Source of the DNA: Thalassorhabdomicrobium marinisediminis | Lineage (GTDB): Bacteria > Pseudomonadota > Alphaproteobacteria > Rhodobacterales > Rhodobacteraceae | Assembly (NCBI RefSeq): GCF_003072065.1 | Contig: NZ_QCYG01000001.1 | Coordinates: 1-64,000, forward strand | DNA: 64,000 nt | Direction of reading: 5' to 3' | Part shown: one piece after another, positions 24,819 through 35,921 of the stretch | Position numbering within the stretch: the first letter of the stretch is position 1 | Layout: every line of letters starts with the position of its first letter | Notes under the pieces: generated by a model | What the model was told of the DNA's origin: nothing | The model's input: the letters and a program-made list of their open reading frames with translations, nothing else | The model's database searches: none | Position numbers and translations under genes: made by a program

Positions 24819-25496
24819 ATGCAAATGCTCGCTTTCGAAGATGATACCGCCCACCAGACCGGCAGCCACCGGTTCGTGGTCAACCTGAAAGTGCCCAAGA
24901 ACGGCTCGGTCCAGGTCCGCTCGTGCGAGGTGATTGGCGGGCAATACCGCAACCGGTTCACCTTTCCTTCGCAGGTGACCATCGCCGATGTGTTCGAAGA
25001 CCAACTCGCCCAGGGGGTGATGAAATGTCTGTCGTCCCTGTCCCGCACGACCGAGGTTGTCTCTCTCCCGACCCTGTCGATCGAGATGCCGGGCCTGACC
25101 CTTGCCAAGGCGCACCTGATCGCCAATCTGTCGGACAGCGGAGAGTTGAGCATCATCCTGCGTTTCAAGATGATCCTTGGCAATATCTCGCGCGCATTCC
25201 TTCCCGCGCTGGGGATCGAGGATTCGGTGACTGACCACGCCTCGCATATGTCGGCGCTGGTTCTGACCGATATCGTGATGCCGCTGCTCGACATGTGCAC
25301 GCTGGCCGAAGCTGACACCATCGCCAAGTCCGACGCGGTCGACCGCTTTATCGAGACCCTGTCGGACCGGTCGCGGGACGTGCGGTTTCAGGCCGAGCTG
25401 ATCAAACGTTTCGTCAATTCCGCCTCGGCCCCGGCGGCGGAAAAGCGCAAGCTGTCGACCGCCCAGCCCGTGCCCCGGCTCACCGGGTCCGACTAG
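24819..25496 (+). CDS. Protein of unknown function
   Basis: A 225-residue protein without signal peptide or membrane helix, so probably cytoplasmic. I do not recognise a family. The first 100 residues are mixed strand-like (RFVVNLKVPKNGSVQVRSCEVI), the middle is helical (LTDIVMPLLDMCTLAEADTIAK), and the last 30 are a charged Ala/Lys tail. An AAAGGA site precedes the ATG at 24819. It is divergent from the CheB-CheR hybrid, with a shared promoter region, so a signalling link is possible but unproven. Confidence 0.7.
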   Translation: MQMLAFEDDTAHQTGSHRFVVNLKVPKNGSVQVRSCEVIGGQYRNRFTFPSQVTIADVFEDQLAQGVMKCLSSLSRTTEVVSLPTLSIEMPGLTLAKAHLIANLSDSGELSIILRFKMILGNISRAFLPALGIEDSVTDHASHMSALVLTDIVMPLLDMCTLAEADTIAKSDAVDRFIETLSDRSRDVRFQAELIKRFVNSASAPAAEKRKLSTAQPVPRLTGSD

Positions 25497-25522
25497 GCTT
25501 CGATCTGGACCTTTGAGAAAAA

Positions 25523-25549
25523 CTCCTGTCTGCTGCCGCAAAACAGGAG
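25523..25549 (+). promoter_or_regulatory. Hairpin covering the ribosome-binding site of adenine deaminase
   Basis: CTCCTGT and ACAGGAG form a 7-bp stem around a 13-nt loop. The right arm is itself the Shine-Dalgarno sequence of the adenine deaminase gene (AGGAG, then 8 nt to ATG). The left arm mimics the anti-Shine-Dalgarno. It could lower or switch translation; alternatively it is a weak terminator for the upstream gene. Confidence 0.5.
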
Positions 25550-25556
25550 ATTTTCC

Positions 25557-27263
25557 ATGCCCCAGACCGCACCGCTTGCCGACCGTATCGCTCAGGGCCG
25601 CGGCGACGCGCCCGCCGACGTCGTGCTGCGCGGCGGGCGGGTGTTCGACGTCATCACCGGCGCGCTGCTTGAGGGGGACGTCGCGCTGTGCGGGGATCGG
25701 ATCGTCGGCACCTGCGAGACCTATGAAGGGCGCGAGGTTGTCGATGTCACCGGCCTGACGCTCGTGCCTGGGTTCATCGACACCCATCTGCACATCGAAA
25801 GCAGCCTTGTCACACCCTTCGAATTCGACCGTCTGGTCACGCCGCTGGGGGTGACGACCGCCATCTGCGACCCCCATGAGATCGCCAACGTGCTGGGCGT
25901 GCCGGGCATTCAGTATTTTCTCGATGCGGCACTGGAAACCGTGCTCGACATCCGCGTGAACCTCAGCTCCTGCGTGCCCTCGACGACCATGGAAACCGCC
26001 GGCGCGCAGATCGAGGCAGAGGACCTTGCGCCGCTGCGCGACCATCCAAAGGTGATCGGGCTGGCGGAGGTGATGAACTATCCCGGCGTGATCCACCGCG
26101 ACCCGGGCCTGCTTGCCAAGCTGCAGGCCTTTGAGGGCGGGCATATCGACGGCCACGCGCCGATGCTCTCAGGGCGGGACCTCAACGCTTATATCGCCGC
26201 CGGTATCCGCACCGAGCATGAGGCGACCACCGCCGAAGAAGCGCGCGAGAAGCTGCAAAAGGGCCTGCGGGTGCTGATCCGCGAGGGCTCGGTGTCCAAG
26301 GACCTCGACGCGCTCCTGCCGCTGCTGGATGAACGCACGGCGAGCTACATGTGTTTTTGCACCGACGACCGCAACCCCCTCGACATCGGTGAGCATGGCC
26401 ACCTCGATTACCTGATCCGCACGGCGATTGCGCGCGGCGTGTCACCGGTGGCGGCCTATCGCGCGGCTTCGCTTTCGGCGGCGGAAGCCTTCGGCCTGAA
26501 GGACCGAGGAATGATTGCACCGGGGCAGCGCGCGGACATCGTGGCGCTGGGCTCGCTTGAGGCCTGCGATGCGCAGCTGACCTTTTGCGGCGGGGTGCAA
26601 GCGGCGGAAGCCGCGTTCAAGGCGCGCAAGATCACTCCGGTGATCGGTCGCAACTCCGTGCAAGCGCCCAGCGTGACGGCCAGCGATTTCCGCACCGCCT
26701 CGAACCGGGCCGAGACGGACGTGATCGGCGTCCTGCCGGGCAAGATCATCACCGAGCACCTGCGCGAGGAAATCACCCCGGACGCGGGCGACAAACGGCC
26801 CGACACCGCGCGCGATCTGGTAAAGATCGCCGTGGTCGAACGGCACGGCCGCAACGGCAACATCGCCACCGGCTTCGTCAAGGGCTTCGGGCTGGGGCGC
26901 GGGGCGATCGCTTCGACCGTTTGTCACGATCACCACAACATCGCCTGCGTGGGCGCGGATTACGACGACATGGCGCTGGCCTGTAACCGGATGACAAAGC
27001 TTGAGGGTGGCTTCGTGGTGGTCGAGGGTGGGGAGATCCTGGCCGAACTGGCACTGCCGGTCGCAGGTCTGATGAGCCTTGAGAGCTTCGAGACGGTGCG
27101 GCACCGGCTGGAAGAGCTGCGCAGCGCCGCCCGCAGCCTTGGCGTCACGCTGGAAGAGCCCTTTCTGCAGCTTGCCTTCCTCGCCCTGCCGGTCATTCCG
27201 ATGCTCAAGATCACCGACCGGGGCATGGTGGACGTGGCCAAGTTCGAGATCATCGCCAGTTAG
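25557..27263 (+). CDS. ade: Adenine deaminase
   Basis: A 568-residue amidohydrolase converting adenine to hypoxanthine and ammonia in purine salvage. The metal site begins with the family pattern DTHLHIESS at about residues 75-83, and further family runs are [48 protein letters not shown] and [12 protein letters not shown]. Length matches the bacterial Ade family. It is a single gene on the plus strand, convergent with the kinase gene after it. Its ribosome-binding site lies in a hairpin. Confidence 0.93.
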   Translation: MPQTAPLADRIAQGRGDAPADVVLRGGRVFDVITGALLEGDVALCGDRIVGTCETYEGREVVDVTGLTLVPGFIDTHLHIESSLVTPFEFDRLVTPLGVTTAICDPHEIANVLGVPGIQYFLDAALETVLDIRVNLSSCVPSTTMETAGAQIEAEDLAPLRDHPKVIGLAEVMNYPGVIHRDPGLLAKLQAFEGGHIDGHAPMLSGRDLNAYIAAGIRTEHEATTAEEAREKLQKGLRVLIREGSVSKDLDALLPLLDERTASYMCFCTDDRNPLDIGEHGHLDYLIRTAIARGVSPVAAYRAASLSAAEAFGLKDRGMIAPGQRADIVALGSLEACDAQLTFCGGVQAAEAAFKARKITPVIGRNSVQAPSVTASDFRTASNRAETDVIGVLPGKIITEHLREEITPDAGDKRPDTARDLVKIAVVERHGRNGNIATGFVKGFGLGRGAIASTVCHDHHNIACVGADYDDMALACNRMTKLEGGFVVVEGGEILAELALPVAGLMSLESFETVRHRLEELRSAARSLGVTLEEPFLQLAFLALPVIPMLKITDRGMVDVAKFEIIAS

Positions 27264-27265
27264 CC

Positions 27266-27931
27266 TTAGGCGGGTCGCGCGTTGTCCTCGGTCACTGTCC
27301 CGTCGGGCGACAGGGCAAGCGTCGGCGGCAGGGCGTGATCCTGCACCGTGCGGGCATTGGGGATGTCGTTGTTGACCGCGCGGCGGGTCGCGGCGGCGGA
27401 GCTGAACCCCCGCGCCAGCCAGCGCTGGATCAGCCGGGCGCGCAGGTCTTCAAGGGGCACATCCAGACGAACCGAGAGCGCCCAGAGCGGCGCGAGGTTG
27501 AACCAAGGCGCATCGTCCAGCAGAAGGTAATTGCCCTCAACAATCACGACTTCCGCCCCGGCCGGGATGATCCGCGCGCCCGCGATGGCAATGTCGCGGC
27601 CCCGGTCAAACACCGGCACGGCGACGTCCACACGTTCTTTCAGCCGTCGCACCAGATGCACGAAGCCCGCACCGTCGAAGGTATGCGGCGCGCCCTTGCG
27701 GCCCAGATCGCCGCGGGCGGTCAACACCTCATTGTCGAGATGGAACCCGTCCTGCGGCACGATGGCCGTCTCGCATTTCTGGGCGTTCAGACGTCGGGCG
27801 AGTTCCTCGGCGAGCGTGGATTTGCCGCTGCCCGGCGGGCCCGCGATGGCGACCAGACAACGCGACGGACCGGCCCGCAGAGGCTGGATACGGTCGGACA
27901 ATATATTCACCTGACGGGTCAGATCAATCAT
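27266..27931 (-). CDS. P-loop nucleoside/nucleotide kinase family protein
   Basis: A 221-residue kinase of the uridine kinase / pantothenate kinase / phosphoribulokinase superfamily. Walker A is AIAGPPGSGKSTLAEEL (about residues 29-45), followed by IVPQDGFHLDN, DRGRDIAIAGARI and the Walker-B-like VVIVEGNYLLLDD. Family members phosphorylate sugars, nucleosides or pantothenate; this subgroup (YfdG/FrcK-like) has no firm substrate. The ATG at 27931 has a perfect AAAGGAG 6 nt upstream. It follows the AlkD-like gene on the same strand and ends 2 bp from the end of the adenine deaminase gene. Confidence 0.8.
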   Translation of the reverse strand: MIDLTRQVNILSDRIQPLRAGPSRCLVAIAGPPGSGKSTLAEELARRLNAQKCETAIVPQDGFHLDNEVLTARGDLGRKGAPHTFDGAGFVHLVRRLKERVDVAVPVFDRGRDIAIAGARIIPAGAEVVIVEGNYLLLDDAPWFNLAPLWALSVRLDVPLEDLRARLIQRWLARGFSSAAATRRAVNNDIPNARTVQDHALPPTLALSPDGTVTEDNARPA

Positions 27932-27987
27932 CGGCGGCTCCTTTGGAACCGGATGTACCAAGGCAGTCGGGCAGGGCAAGCCACCCG

Positions 27988-28670
27988 TCAGGCCGGTGGC
28001 AGTTTCCGGCTTGCGTCCTTGCGGGCCGAGGGTTTCATCGCGTCACCGTGGTCGGCCAGAAACTTGCGCACCCGTGGGGCATCGTGCCGCCCAAGCTCGC
28101 GCAGCCACCACGACACCGCTTTCTGGATGAACCAGGCCGGGTCGCGGGTGTAGTCCGCAGCCCAGCCGAGAATACGTTCACGCGCTTGCAGTTCGTCCGG
28201 GCCGGGGTTGTTCATCTTGGTCCAAGGCAGGGTCATGACCAGCGCGGCCCGCTTGGTCCACAAGTGGTCGGACCGCGTCCAGCCTTCAACCTCGTCGAGC
28301 CGTGCAGGCTCAGCCAGAAGCCGCCGTCCGCCCGCGCTGCTGACGTGGTCGGCAATCGCCCAGCCGTCAAACTGCGGCACCCAGGAGGCGATCAGCCGCC
28401 ACGCCGCGTCGTCGGGCTTGATCCGCGCCTGCACCAGCAATTTCGCGGCGGCGATGCGGCATTCATGGATGTTGCTGTCCCAAAGCTCCGACGCGAGGGT
28501 GAGGCGCTCGTCCAGCGTCACCTCGGCCCGCCATGCCTTGGCCGCCGCGTCGATCACCGGATTGGCGACGCCGAAATAGGGGCGGTCCACCTTGTGATAC
28601 TTGCGCATCTCGGCCGCTTTCTGCGCATCACCCTGCATTTGCAGGGTGGCGACGGCGTCCTCAAGCGGGA

Positions 28671-28674
<4 letters not shown>
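27988..28674 (-). CDS. DNA alkylation repair protein, AlkD-like
   Basis: A 228-residue, all-helical protein of the AlkD/AlkC HEAT-repeat glycosylase group. Recognisable segments are YFGVANPVIDAAAKAW, ELWDSNIHECRIAAAKLL, WTRSDHLWTKRAALVMTLPW and WFIQKAVSWWLRELGR, with many tryptophans as expected. Such proteins remove positively charged alkylated bases. It starts within the glmS stop (ATGA overlap), so it is likely translated with glmS as the next gene of a leftward operon glmU-glmS-this gene. Confidence 0.82.
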
Positions 28675-30488
<1,814 letters not shown>

Positions 30489-30490
30489 TT

Positions 30491-31843
30491 TCAGGTCTCC
30501 TTCGTTGCTCTGGCCCGTTTGGCCTTTAACTTTTCGAACATCCGCCGGGCAAATCCCGCCTTGTTCTCTTGCCGGGCCCGGGCCACGGCCATATCGCCTT
30601 CGGGCACATCGCGGGTGACGATGGTTCCGGTGGCGGTCATGCTTTCGTCGCCCAACGTGACCGGAGCCACCAGCATGGTGTTCGAGCCCACGAAAACGTC
30701 GCGGCCGATGGTCGTTCTGTGCTTGAACACGCCGTCATAGTTGCAGGTGATCGTGCCCGCGCCGATGTTGCTGCGCGCGCCCACCTGGGCATCGCCGATA
30801 TAACTGAGGTGGTTGACCTTGGCGCCGGTGTCCAGCACCGCGTTCTTCACCTCTACGAAGTTGCCGATCTTCACGTCCTCGGCCAGTTCGGTGCCCGGAC
30901 GCAGCCGCGCATAGGGGCCAACCACGCCCCCGCGTGAGACGTGGCACCCTTCGAGGTGGCTGAAGGCGCGGATCTGTGCGCCGTTCTCGATGGTCACGCC
31001 GGGCGCAAAGACGACGTTCGGCTCGATCACCGTGTCGGCGCCGATGAAGGTGTCGTGGCTGAAATAGACCGTCTCGGGGGCGTGCAGGGTCACGCCATTG
31101 GCCATGGCCTCAGCGCGGGCGCGCGCCTGAAAGGTGGCCTCGGCGGTAGCAAGCTCGGCACGCGAATTGATGCCCATGGTCTCGGCCTCGTCACAGCGCA
31201 CGACGGTGGCGCTGAGCCCCTTGCCGCGTGCGATCCCGACGATGTCGGTGAGGTAGTATTCCCCGGCGGCGTTGTCGTTGCCCACCGCGTCCAGAAGGTC
31301 GAACAGCACGTCGGCCTTGGCGCAGATCACGCCGGAATTGCAAAGGGGTATCGCCCGTTCCTGCGCGTCCGCGTCCTTGAACTCGACGATCTTCTGCAGC
31401 GCGTCCCCTTCGACGACCAGACGGCCATAGCGGCCCGGGTCTGCGGCCTCGAACCCCAGAACGACGATGTCATGGGCCGCGCGGGCATCGATCATCGCTT
31501 CGAGCGTTTCGGGGCGGATGAAGGGCGTGTCGCCGTAAAGCACGATGGCATCCCCGTCGAAGCCCGACAGCGCGTCTTTGGCTTGCAAGACCGCATGGCC
31601 GGTGCCCAATTGCTCAGCTTGCAAGACCACTTCGACCGCGTCGGACCAACCCCGCGCCGCAGCCTCGACCAGATCGGCGCCGTGGCCGGTGACGACCACG
31701 GTTTTTTCGGGCTCCAGCGCGGCGGCCGAGCGCATCGCGTGGATCAGCAGCGGCGCGCCCGCCACGTGGTGCAGCACCTTGGGCAGGTCGGACTGCATGC
31801 GCGTGCCCTTGCCCGCGGCCAGAATGATCAATGAGGTTGCCAT
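30491..31843 (-). CDS. glmU: Bifunctional UDP-N-acetylglucosamine pyrophosphorylase / glucosamine-1-phosphate acetyltransferase
   Basis: A 450-residue two-domain enzyme. The N-terminal nucleotidyltransferase has LAAGKGTRMQSDLPKVLH, with GTGHAVLQAKDAL and VLYGDTPFI. The C-terminal left-handed beta-helix acetyltransferase has GPYARLRPGTELAEDVKIGNFVEVKN and GAGTITCNYDG. It makes UDP-GlcNAc for peptidoglycan and lipopolysaccharide. It is the first gene of the leftward glmU-glmS operon and is divergent from the phosphatase gene. Confidence 0.97.
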   Translation of the reverse strand: MATSLIILAAGKGTRMQSDLPKVLHHVAGAPLLIHAMRSAAALEPEKTVVVTGHGADLVEAAARGWSDAVEVVLQAEQLGTGHAVLQAKDALSGFDGDAIVLYGDTPFIRPETLEAMIDARAAHDIVVLGFEAADPGRYGRLVVEGDALQKIVEFKDADAQERAIPLCNSGVICAKADVLFDLLDAVGNDNAAGEYYLTDIVGIARGKGLSATVVRCDEAETMGINSRAELATAEATFQARARAEAMANGVTLHAPETVYFSHDTFIGADTVIEPNVVFAPGVTIENGAQIRAFSHLEGCHVSRGGVVGPYARLRPGTELAEDVKIGNFVEVKNAVLDTGAKVNHLSYIGDAQVGARSNIGAGTITCNYDGVFKHRTTIGRDVFVGSNTMLVAPVTLGDESMTATGTIVTRDVPEGDMAVARARQENKAGFARRMFEKLKAKRARATKET

Positions 31844-31971
31844 TATGCCCTGTCTCTTGCTTTTGCCCGTTCCAAGGCCACATGCCCCAAGTCGACCCCG
31901 GGGCGCAAGACATCAGGGGTTCACTTCCCGTGTCGCTGGGTTACAGACGGGCAAGCAATCGGAGATTTGGC

Positions 31972-32634
31972 GTGAAAACTGTTATTTTTGATCTGGATGG
32001 CACCTTGGCCGACACGTCCGGCGATTTGATCGCGGCGGCGAATTCCTGCTTCCGCTCCTTGGGGTTGGGCGATGTGCTGGACCCCGCCACCGATGCGGGC
32101 ACTGCCCTGCGCGGCGGGCGGGCGATGCTCAAGCTGGGGTTTTCGCGGGTCGACGGGTTTGGTGAGGATGAGATCGACCGCCAATACCAGCCCTTGCTGG
32201 ACGCCTATGCGCGCGAGATTGACACCCACACGGTGCTTTATCCCCGCGCGATGGACGCGGTCGAGGCCCTGCGCTCGGCCGGATACGGCGTGGGCATCGC
32301 CACCAACAAGCCCGAGGCGCTGGCCCATGACCTGATGACCCGTCTGGGCGTGCGGGATGCTTTCGCGTCCTTGGTGGGGGCAGACACGTTGACCGTGAAA
32401 AAGCCCGATCCCGAACATCTGTTCGAGGCCGTGCGCCGGGCGGGGGGCGATCCGGCGCTGACCTGTCTGGTGGGCGACAGCGACACCGACCGCAACACCG
32501 CGCGGGCGGCGGGGGTGCCCTCGATTCTGGTGACGTTCGGCCCCTCGGGTGAGGATATGGCCGCGCTTGAGCCCGAAGGCCTGCTGGATCACTACGACGA
32601 TCTGCCCGCACTGGTGGACCGTTTGCTCGCCTGA
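31972..32634 (+). CDS. gph: HAD-family hydrolase, phosphoglycolate phosphatase-like
   Basis: A 220-residue haloacid dehalogenase enzyme. Motif I is VIFDLDGTLADTSGD with the aspartate nucleophile, motif II IATNKPE, motif III lysine in TVKKPDPEH and motif IV VGDSDTDRNTA. It probably removes 2-phosphoglycolate made in DNA repair or oxygenase side reactions. The GTG at 31972 is preferred because GGAG lies 7 nt upstream and the protein then starts VKTVIFDLDG as the family does; the open frame extends further upstream without homology. Confidence 0.85.
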   Translation: MKTVIFDLDGTLADTSGDLIAAANSCFRSLGLGDVLDPATDAGTALRGGRAMLKLGFSRVDGFGEDEIDRQYQPLLDAYAREIDTHTVLYPRAMDAVEALRSAGYGVGIATNKPEALAHDLMTRLGVRDAFASLVGADTLTVKKPDPEHLFEAVRRAGGDPALTCLVGDSDTDRNTARAAGVPSILVTFGPSGEDMAALEPEGLLDHYDDLPALVDRLLA

Positions 32635-32691
32635 GCGTGCTGCGGCGGGAAAACCGTTGACGCGGGCGCCACGACCCCCGCAGATGGGGCC

Positions 32692-33894
32692 ATGAGCAAG
32701 ACATTCACCGGCCGTTTCACCCAACAGGAACCGATCCCGCAGGCGGGCATCGACGCCGCCCTGCGCGTCATGCAGCACGGGCGCCTGCACCGCTACAACG
32801 TGATCGAGGGCGAAATCGCCGAGACCGCGCGGCTGGAAGAGGAGTTCGCCGCGCAAACCGGGGCGGCCTTTTGTCTGGCCGTGGCCTCGGGGGGCTATGC
32901 GCTGACCACCGCGCTGCGGGCCTGCGGCATCGGCCACGGCGACCGGGTGCTGACAAATGCCTTCACGCTGGCCCCCGTGCCCGGCGCCATCGCCGCCGTG
33001 GGCGCCACGCCGGTTTTCGTGGGCGTGACCGAAGACCTCGTGATCGATCTGGCGGACCTTGAGCGCAAGCTGGGGCAGGCGCGGGTGCTGCTGCTGTCGC
33101 ATATGCGCGGACATATCTGCGACATGCAGGCGCTGATGGCTCTGTGTGATCGCGCAGGCGTCACAGTGATCGAGGATTGCGCCCACACTATGGGGGCGGA
33201 CTGGAACGGCACGCCGTCGGGGCGCTGGGGGCGCTTTGGCTGCTATTCGACGCAGACCTACAAACACGTCAATTCCGGCGAAGGGGGATTGCTCATCTCC
33301 GACGATGCGGAGGGCATGGCCCGGGCGATCATGCTGTCGGGCAGCTACATGTTGTTCGACCGCCACCGCGCGGCCCCGCCGCCGGAGACCTTCGCGCAAA
33401 TCAAATACGACACCCCCAATATCTCGGGCCGGATGGACAATCTGCGCGCGGCGATCCTGCGGCCGCAACTGGCGGACCTGCCGCGCCAATGCGGCCGGTG
33501 GAACGTGCTTTATCGCACCGTGGCCGAAGGGCTGGAGGGCGCGGCGGGGCTGACCCTGCCGCATCGACCCGCCGCCGAAGGCTATGTCGCCTCGTCGATC
33601 CAGTTCCTGTTGCTCGACTGGCCCCCCGCGGCGGTGCAACAGGTGCTGAGCCGCTGTGCCGCCCGCGGCGTTGAGTTGAAATGGTTCGGCGGGGCAGAGC
33701 CGTCGGGCTTCACCTCGCGCTACGATTCTTGGCGCTATGCGCAAGCCGATGCCATGCCCGACACGGACCGCATTCTGGCCGGGATCATCGACATGCGCCT
33801 GCCGCTGAGCTTCAGCCGTGACGACTGCGCCCTGATCGCCAGCATCATCCGCGACGAGGTGGAGCAGGCTTTTGCCGAACACAACGTGCCCTGA
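32692..33894 (+). CDS. DegT/DnrJ/EryC1/StrS family aminotransferase
   Basis: A 400-residue PLP enzyme of the sugar-aminotransferase family. Visible are ASGGYALTTALRACGIGHGDRV (cofactor phosphate side), VIEDCAHTMGADWNG with the PLP-contacting aspartate, and the Schiff-base lysine in YSTQTYKHVNSGEGG. Relatives transaminate keto-sugars for surface polysaccharides or act in secondary metabolism; no sugar genes surround it, so the substrate is open. It follows the phosphatase gene by 57 bp. Confidence 0.85.
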   Translation: MSKTFTGRFTQQEPIPQAGIDAALRVMQHGRLHRYNVIEGEIAETARLEEEFAAQTGAAFCLAVASGGYALTTALRACGIGHGDRVLTNAFTLAPVPGAIAAVGATPVFVGVTEDLVIDLADLERKLGQARVLLLSHMRGHICDMQALMALCDRAGVTVIEDCAHTMGADWNGTPSGRWGRFGCYSTQTYKHVNSGEGGLLISDDAEGMARAIMLSGSYMLFDRHRAAPPPETFAQIKYDTPNISGRMDNLRAAILRPQLADLPRQCGRWNVLYRTVAEGLEGAAGLTLPHRPAAEGYVASSIQFLLLDWPPAAVQQVLSRCAARGVELKWFGGAEPSGFTSRYDSWRYAQADAMPDTDRILAGIIDMRLPLSFSRDDCALIASIIRDEVEQAFAEHNVP

Positions 33895-33944
33895 CCGGAC
33901 CGCCGGCGGGGCAACTTAATCGTTGCGCGGCGCCCCGAACCCTT

Positions 33945-33966
33945 TTATTGAACACTTGTTCAATAA
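33945..33966. promoter_or_regulatory. 22-bp palindromic operator upstream of the leucine degradation genes
   Basis: TTATTGAACA and TGTTCAATAA are perfect inverse complements around a central CT. The site lies 16 bp before the isovaleryl-CoA dehydrogenase start. The symmetric TGAAC/GTTCA core looks like a TetR-family operator; no such regulator is encoded in the window. Confidence 0.75.
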
Positions 33967-33981
33967 TGCAGGAGAGCCCGG

Positions 33982-35142
33982 ATGTTCACAGCCTCGATGA
34001 CCTTCGATCTGGGCGATGAGGTGAATGCCCTGCGCGATATGGTTCACGCCTGGGCGCAAGAGCGTGTCGCGCCCCTGGCCGGTGAGATCGACCGCAAGAA
34101 CGAGTTTCCCTCGGACCTTTGGCGCGAGATGGGCGATCTGGGCCTGCTCGGCATCACCGTGGATGAGGCTTACGGCGGCGCGGGCATGTCCTATCTGGCG
34201 CACACGGTCGCGGTTGAGGAAATCGCCCGCGCCTCCGCCTCGGTCGCGCTATCCTACGGCGCCCATTCCAACCTTTGCGTCAACCAGATCAAGCTGAATG
34301 GCAATGAGGCCCAGAAAGCGAAATACCTGCCCGAACTGGTCTCCGGCGCCCATGTGGGCGCGCTGGCCATGTCCGAGGCGGGGGCCGGCTCGGACGTAGT
34401 GTCGATGACGCTCGCGGCGGAAAAGCGCAACGATCACTACCGCCTGAACGGCACCAAATACTGGATCACCAACGGGCCGGACGCCGACACGCTGGTGGTC
34501 TATGCCAAGACGGACAAGGCCGCGGGCTCAAAGGGGATTACCGCCTTCCTGATCGAGAAATCCATGACCGGATTTTCCACCTCGCCGCATTTCGACAAAC
34601 TGGGGATGCGCGGCTCGAACACGGCGGAGCTGGTGTTCGACAACGTCGAAGTGCCCTTCGAGAACGTGCTGGGGGAAGAGGGGCGCGGCGTCGCCGTGCT
34701 GATGTCCGGGCTGGATTACGAACGGGTGGTGCTGGCGGGGATCGGCCTTGGGATCATGGCCGCCTGCCTTGATACGATCATGCCTTACCTGAGCCAGCGC
34801 AAGCAGTTCGGCCAGCCGATCGGGAGCTTCCAACTCATGCAGGGGAAGATCGCGGATATGTACACGGCGCTGAACTCGGCGCGGGCCTATGTCTATGAGG
34901 TGGCGAAAGCCTGTGATCGCGGCACGGTCACCCGGCAGGATGCGGCGGCCTGCTGCCTTTATGCGTCAGAGCAGGCGATGGTGCAGGCGCATCAGGCGGT
35001 GCAGGCCATGGGCGGCGCAGGCTTCATGGCCGACGCGCCCACCGCCCGTCTGTTCCGCGATGCCAAGCTGATGGAGATCGGCGCGGGCACCTCGGAAATC
35101 CGCCGGATGCTGATCGGGCGCGAGATGATGGCCGCCATGTAA
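33982..35142 (+). CDS. ivd: Isovaleryl-CoA dehydrogenase
   Basis: A 386-residue acyl-CoA dehydrogenase oxidising isovaleryl-CoA to 3-methylcrotonyl-CoA with FAD and electron-transfer flavoprotein. Motifs include [47 protein letters not shown], the isovaleryl-type glutamate in [22 protein letters not shown] and the end [17 protein letters not shown]. The identity is supported by the downstream methylcrotonyl-CoA carboxylase, HMG-CoA lyase and methylglutaconyl-CoA hydratase genes. An AGGAGAG site precedes the ATG and the 22-bp palindrome lies just upstream. Confidence 0.93.
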   Translation: MFTASMTFDLGDEVNALRDMVHAWAQERVAPLAGEIDRKNEFPSDLWREMGDLGLLGITVDEAYGGAGMSYLAHTVAVEEIARASASVALSYGAHSNLCVNQIKLNGNEAQKAKYLPELVSGAHVGALAMSEAGAGSDVVSMTLAAEKRNDHYRLNGTKYWITNGPDADTLVVYAKTDKAAGSKGITAFLIEKSMTGFSTSPHFDKLGMRGSNTAELVFDNVEVPFENVLGEEGRGVAVLMSGLDYERVVLAGIGLGIMAACLDTIMPYLSQRKQFGQPIGSFQLMQGKIADMYTALNSARAYVYEVAKACDRGTVTRQDAAACCLYASEQAMVQAHQAVQAMGGAGFMADAPTARLFRDAKLMEIGAGTSEIRRMLIGREMMAAM

Positions 35143-35207
35143 ATCGGGCGCCGTCGCGCTAGGTGGTCGGCCAGACCCCCGCTCGACACAGCCGGAAAGG
35201 ACAGAGC

Positions 35208-35918
35208 ATGAGTGATTTCACAGGATTGAACGCCCTCTTCATCAACACCTCGCTGAAGAAGAAATCGAGCGAGAGCCACACCAAGCTTTTGCTGAACGCC
35301 TCGGCCAATATCATGGCGGATCAGGGGGTTGCGGTCGAGATGGTGCATATGCTCGACCATGAGGTGCCCCCCGGCGTCTATCCGGACATGACCGAGCAGG
35401 GCTGGGCGCGCGACGATTGGCCAATGCTTTGGGACAAGGTCAAGGCGGCGAACATCCTTGTCATCGGCACGCCGCTTTGGCTGGGCGAGGAATCCTCGGT
35501 CTGTCGCGGGCTGATCGAGCGGCTCTACGGCATGTCCGGTGAGACGAATGACAAGTGCCAGTCGATTTATTACGGCAAGACAGGTGGTTGCGTGATCACC
35601 GGGAACGAGGACGGGATCAAGCACACCGCAATGACCCTCCAGTATGCGCTGTCCCATCTGGGCTATACCGTGCCGCCGCAGGCCGATTGCGGCTGGATCG
35701 GTGAGGCGGGGCCGGGTCCCTCCTATGGCGATGAGCTCGACGACGGAAGCAAGGCCGGGTTCGACAACGATTTCACCAAGCGCAACATGACGATCATGAC
35801 GTGGAACCTGATGCATATGGCGCATCTGCTGCGCGACGGCCTGCCGAACAAGGGCAACGACCGCCGTGCCCTCGACGGGATCGACATCAATCACGACAAC
35901 CCCGAATACCGGAGCTGA
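35208..35918 (+). CDS. Flavodoxin-like NAD(P)H-dependent FMN reductase family protein
   Basis: A 236-residue protein with a flavodoxin-like fold. Segments are NALFINTSLKKKSSESHTKLLL (phosphate-binding loop), ILVIGTPLWLGEESSVCRGLIERLYG and GGCVITGNEDGIKHTAMTLQYALSHLGYTVPP. Such proteins reduce FMN or quinones, or act as WrbA-like oxidoreductases. The ATG at 35208 is preceded by AAAGGACAG. It is the second gene in the leucine-degradation series; no known role in that pathway. Confidence 0.75.
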   Translation: MSDFTGLNALFINTSLKKKSSESHTKLLLNASANIMADQGVAVEMVHMLDHEVPPGVYPDMTEQGWARDDWPMLWDKVKAANILVIGTPLWLGEESSVCRGLIERLYGMSGETNDKCQSIYYGKTGGCVITGNEDGIKHTAMTLQYALSHLGYTVPPQADCGWIGEAGPGPSYGDELDDGSKAGFDNDFTKRNMTIMTWNLMHMAHLLRDGLPNKGNDRRALDGIDINHDNPEYRS

Positions 35919-35921
35919 CCC

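Noticed and set aside
25497-25556. Purine riboswitch upstream of adenine deaminase
   Set aside because: Only 60 bp lie in the gap and the single hairpin lacks the three-way junction core; it is better described as a ribosome-binding-site hairpin.
31921-33882. 653-residue open frame antisense to the phosphatase and aminotransferase genes
   Set aside because: It spans two real genes and the gap between them on the other strand, with shadow-like composition.
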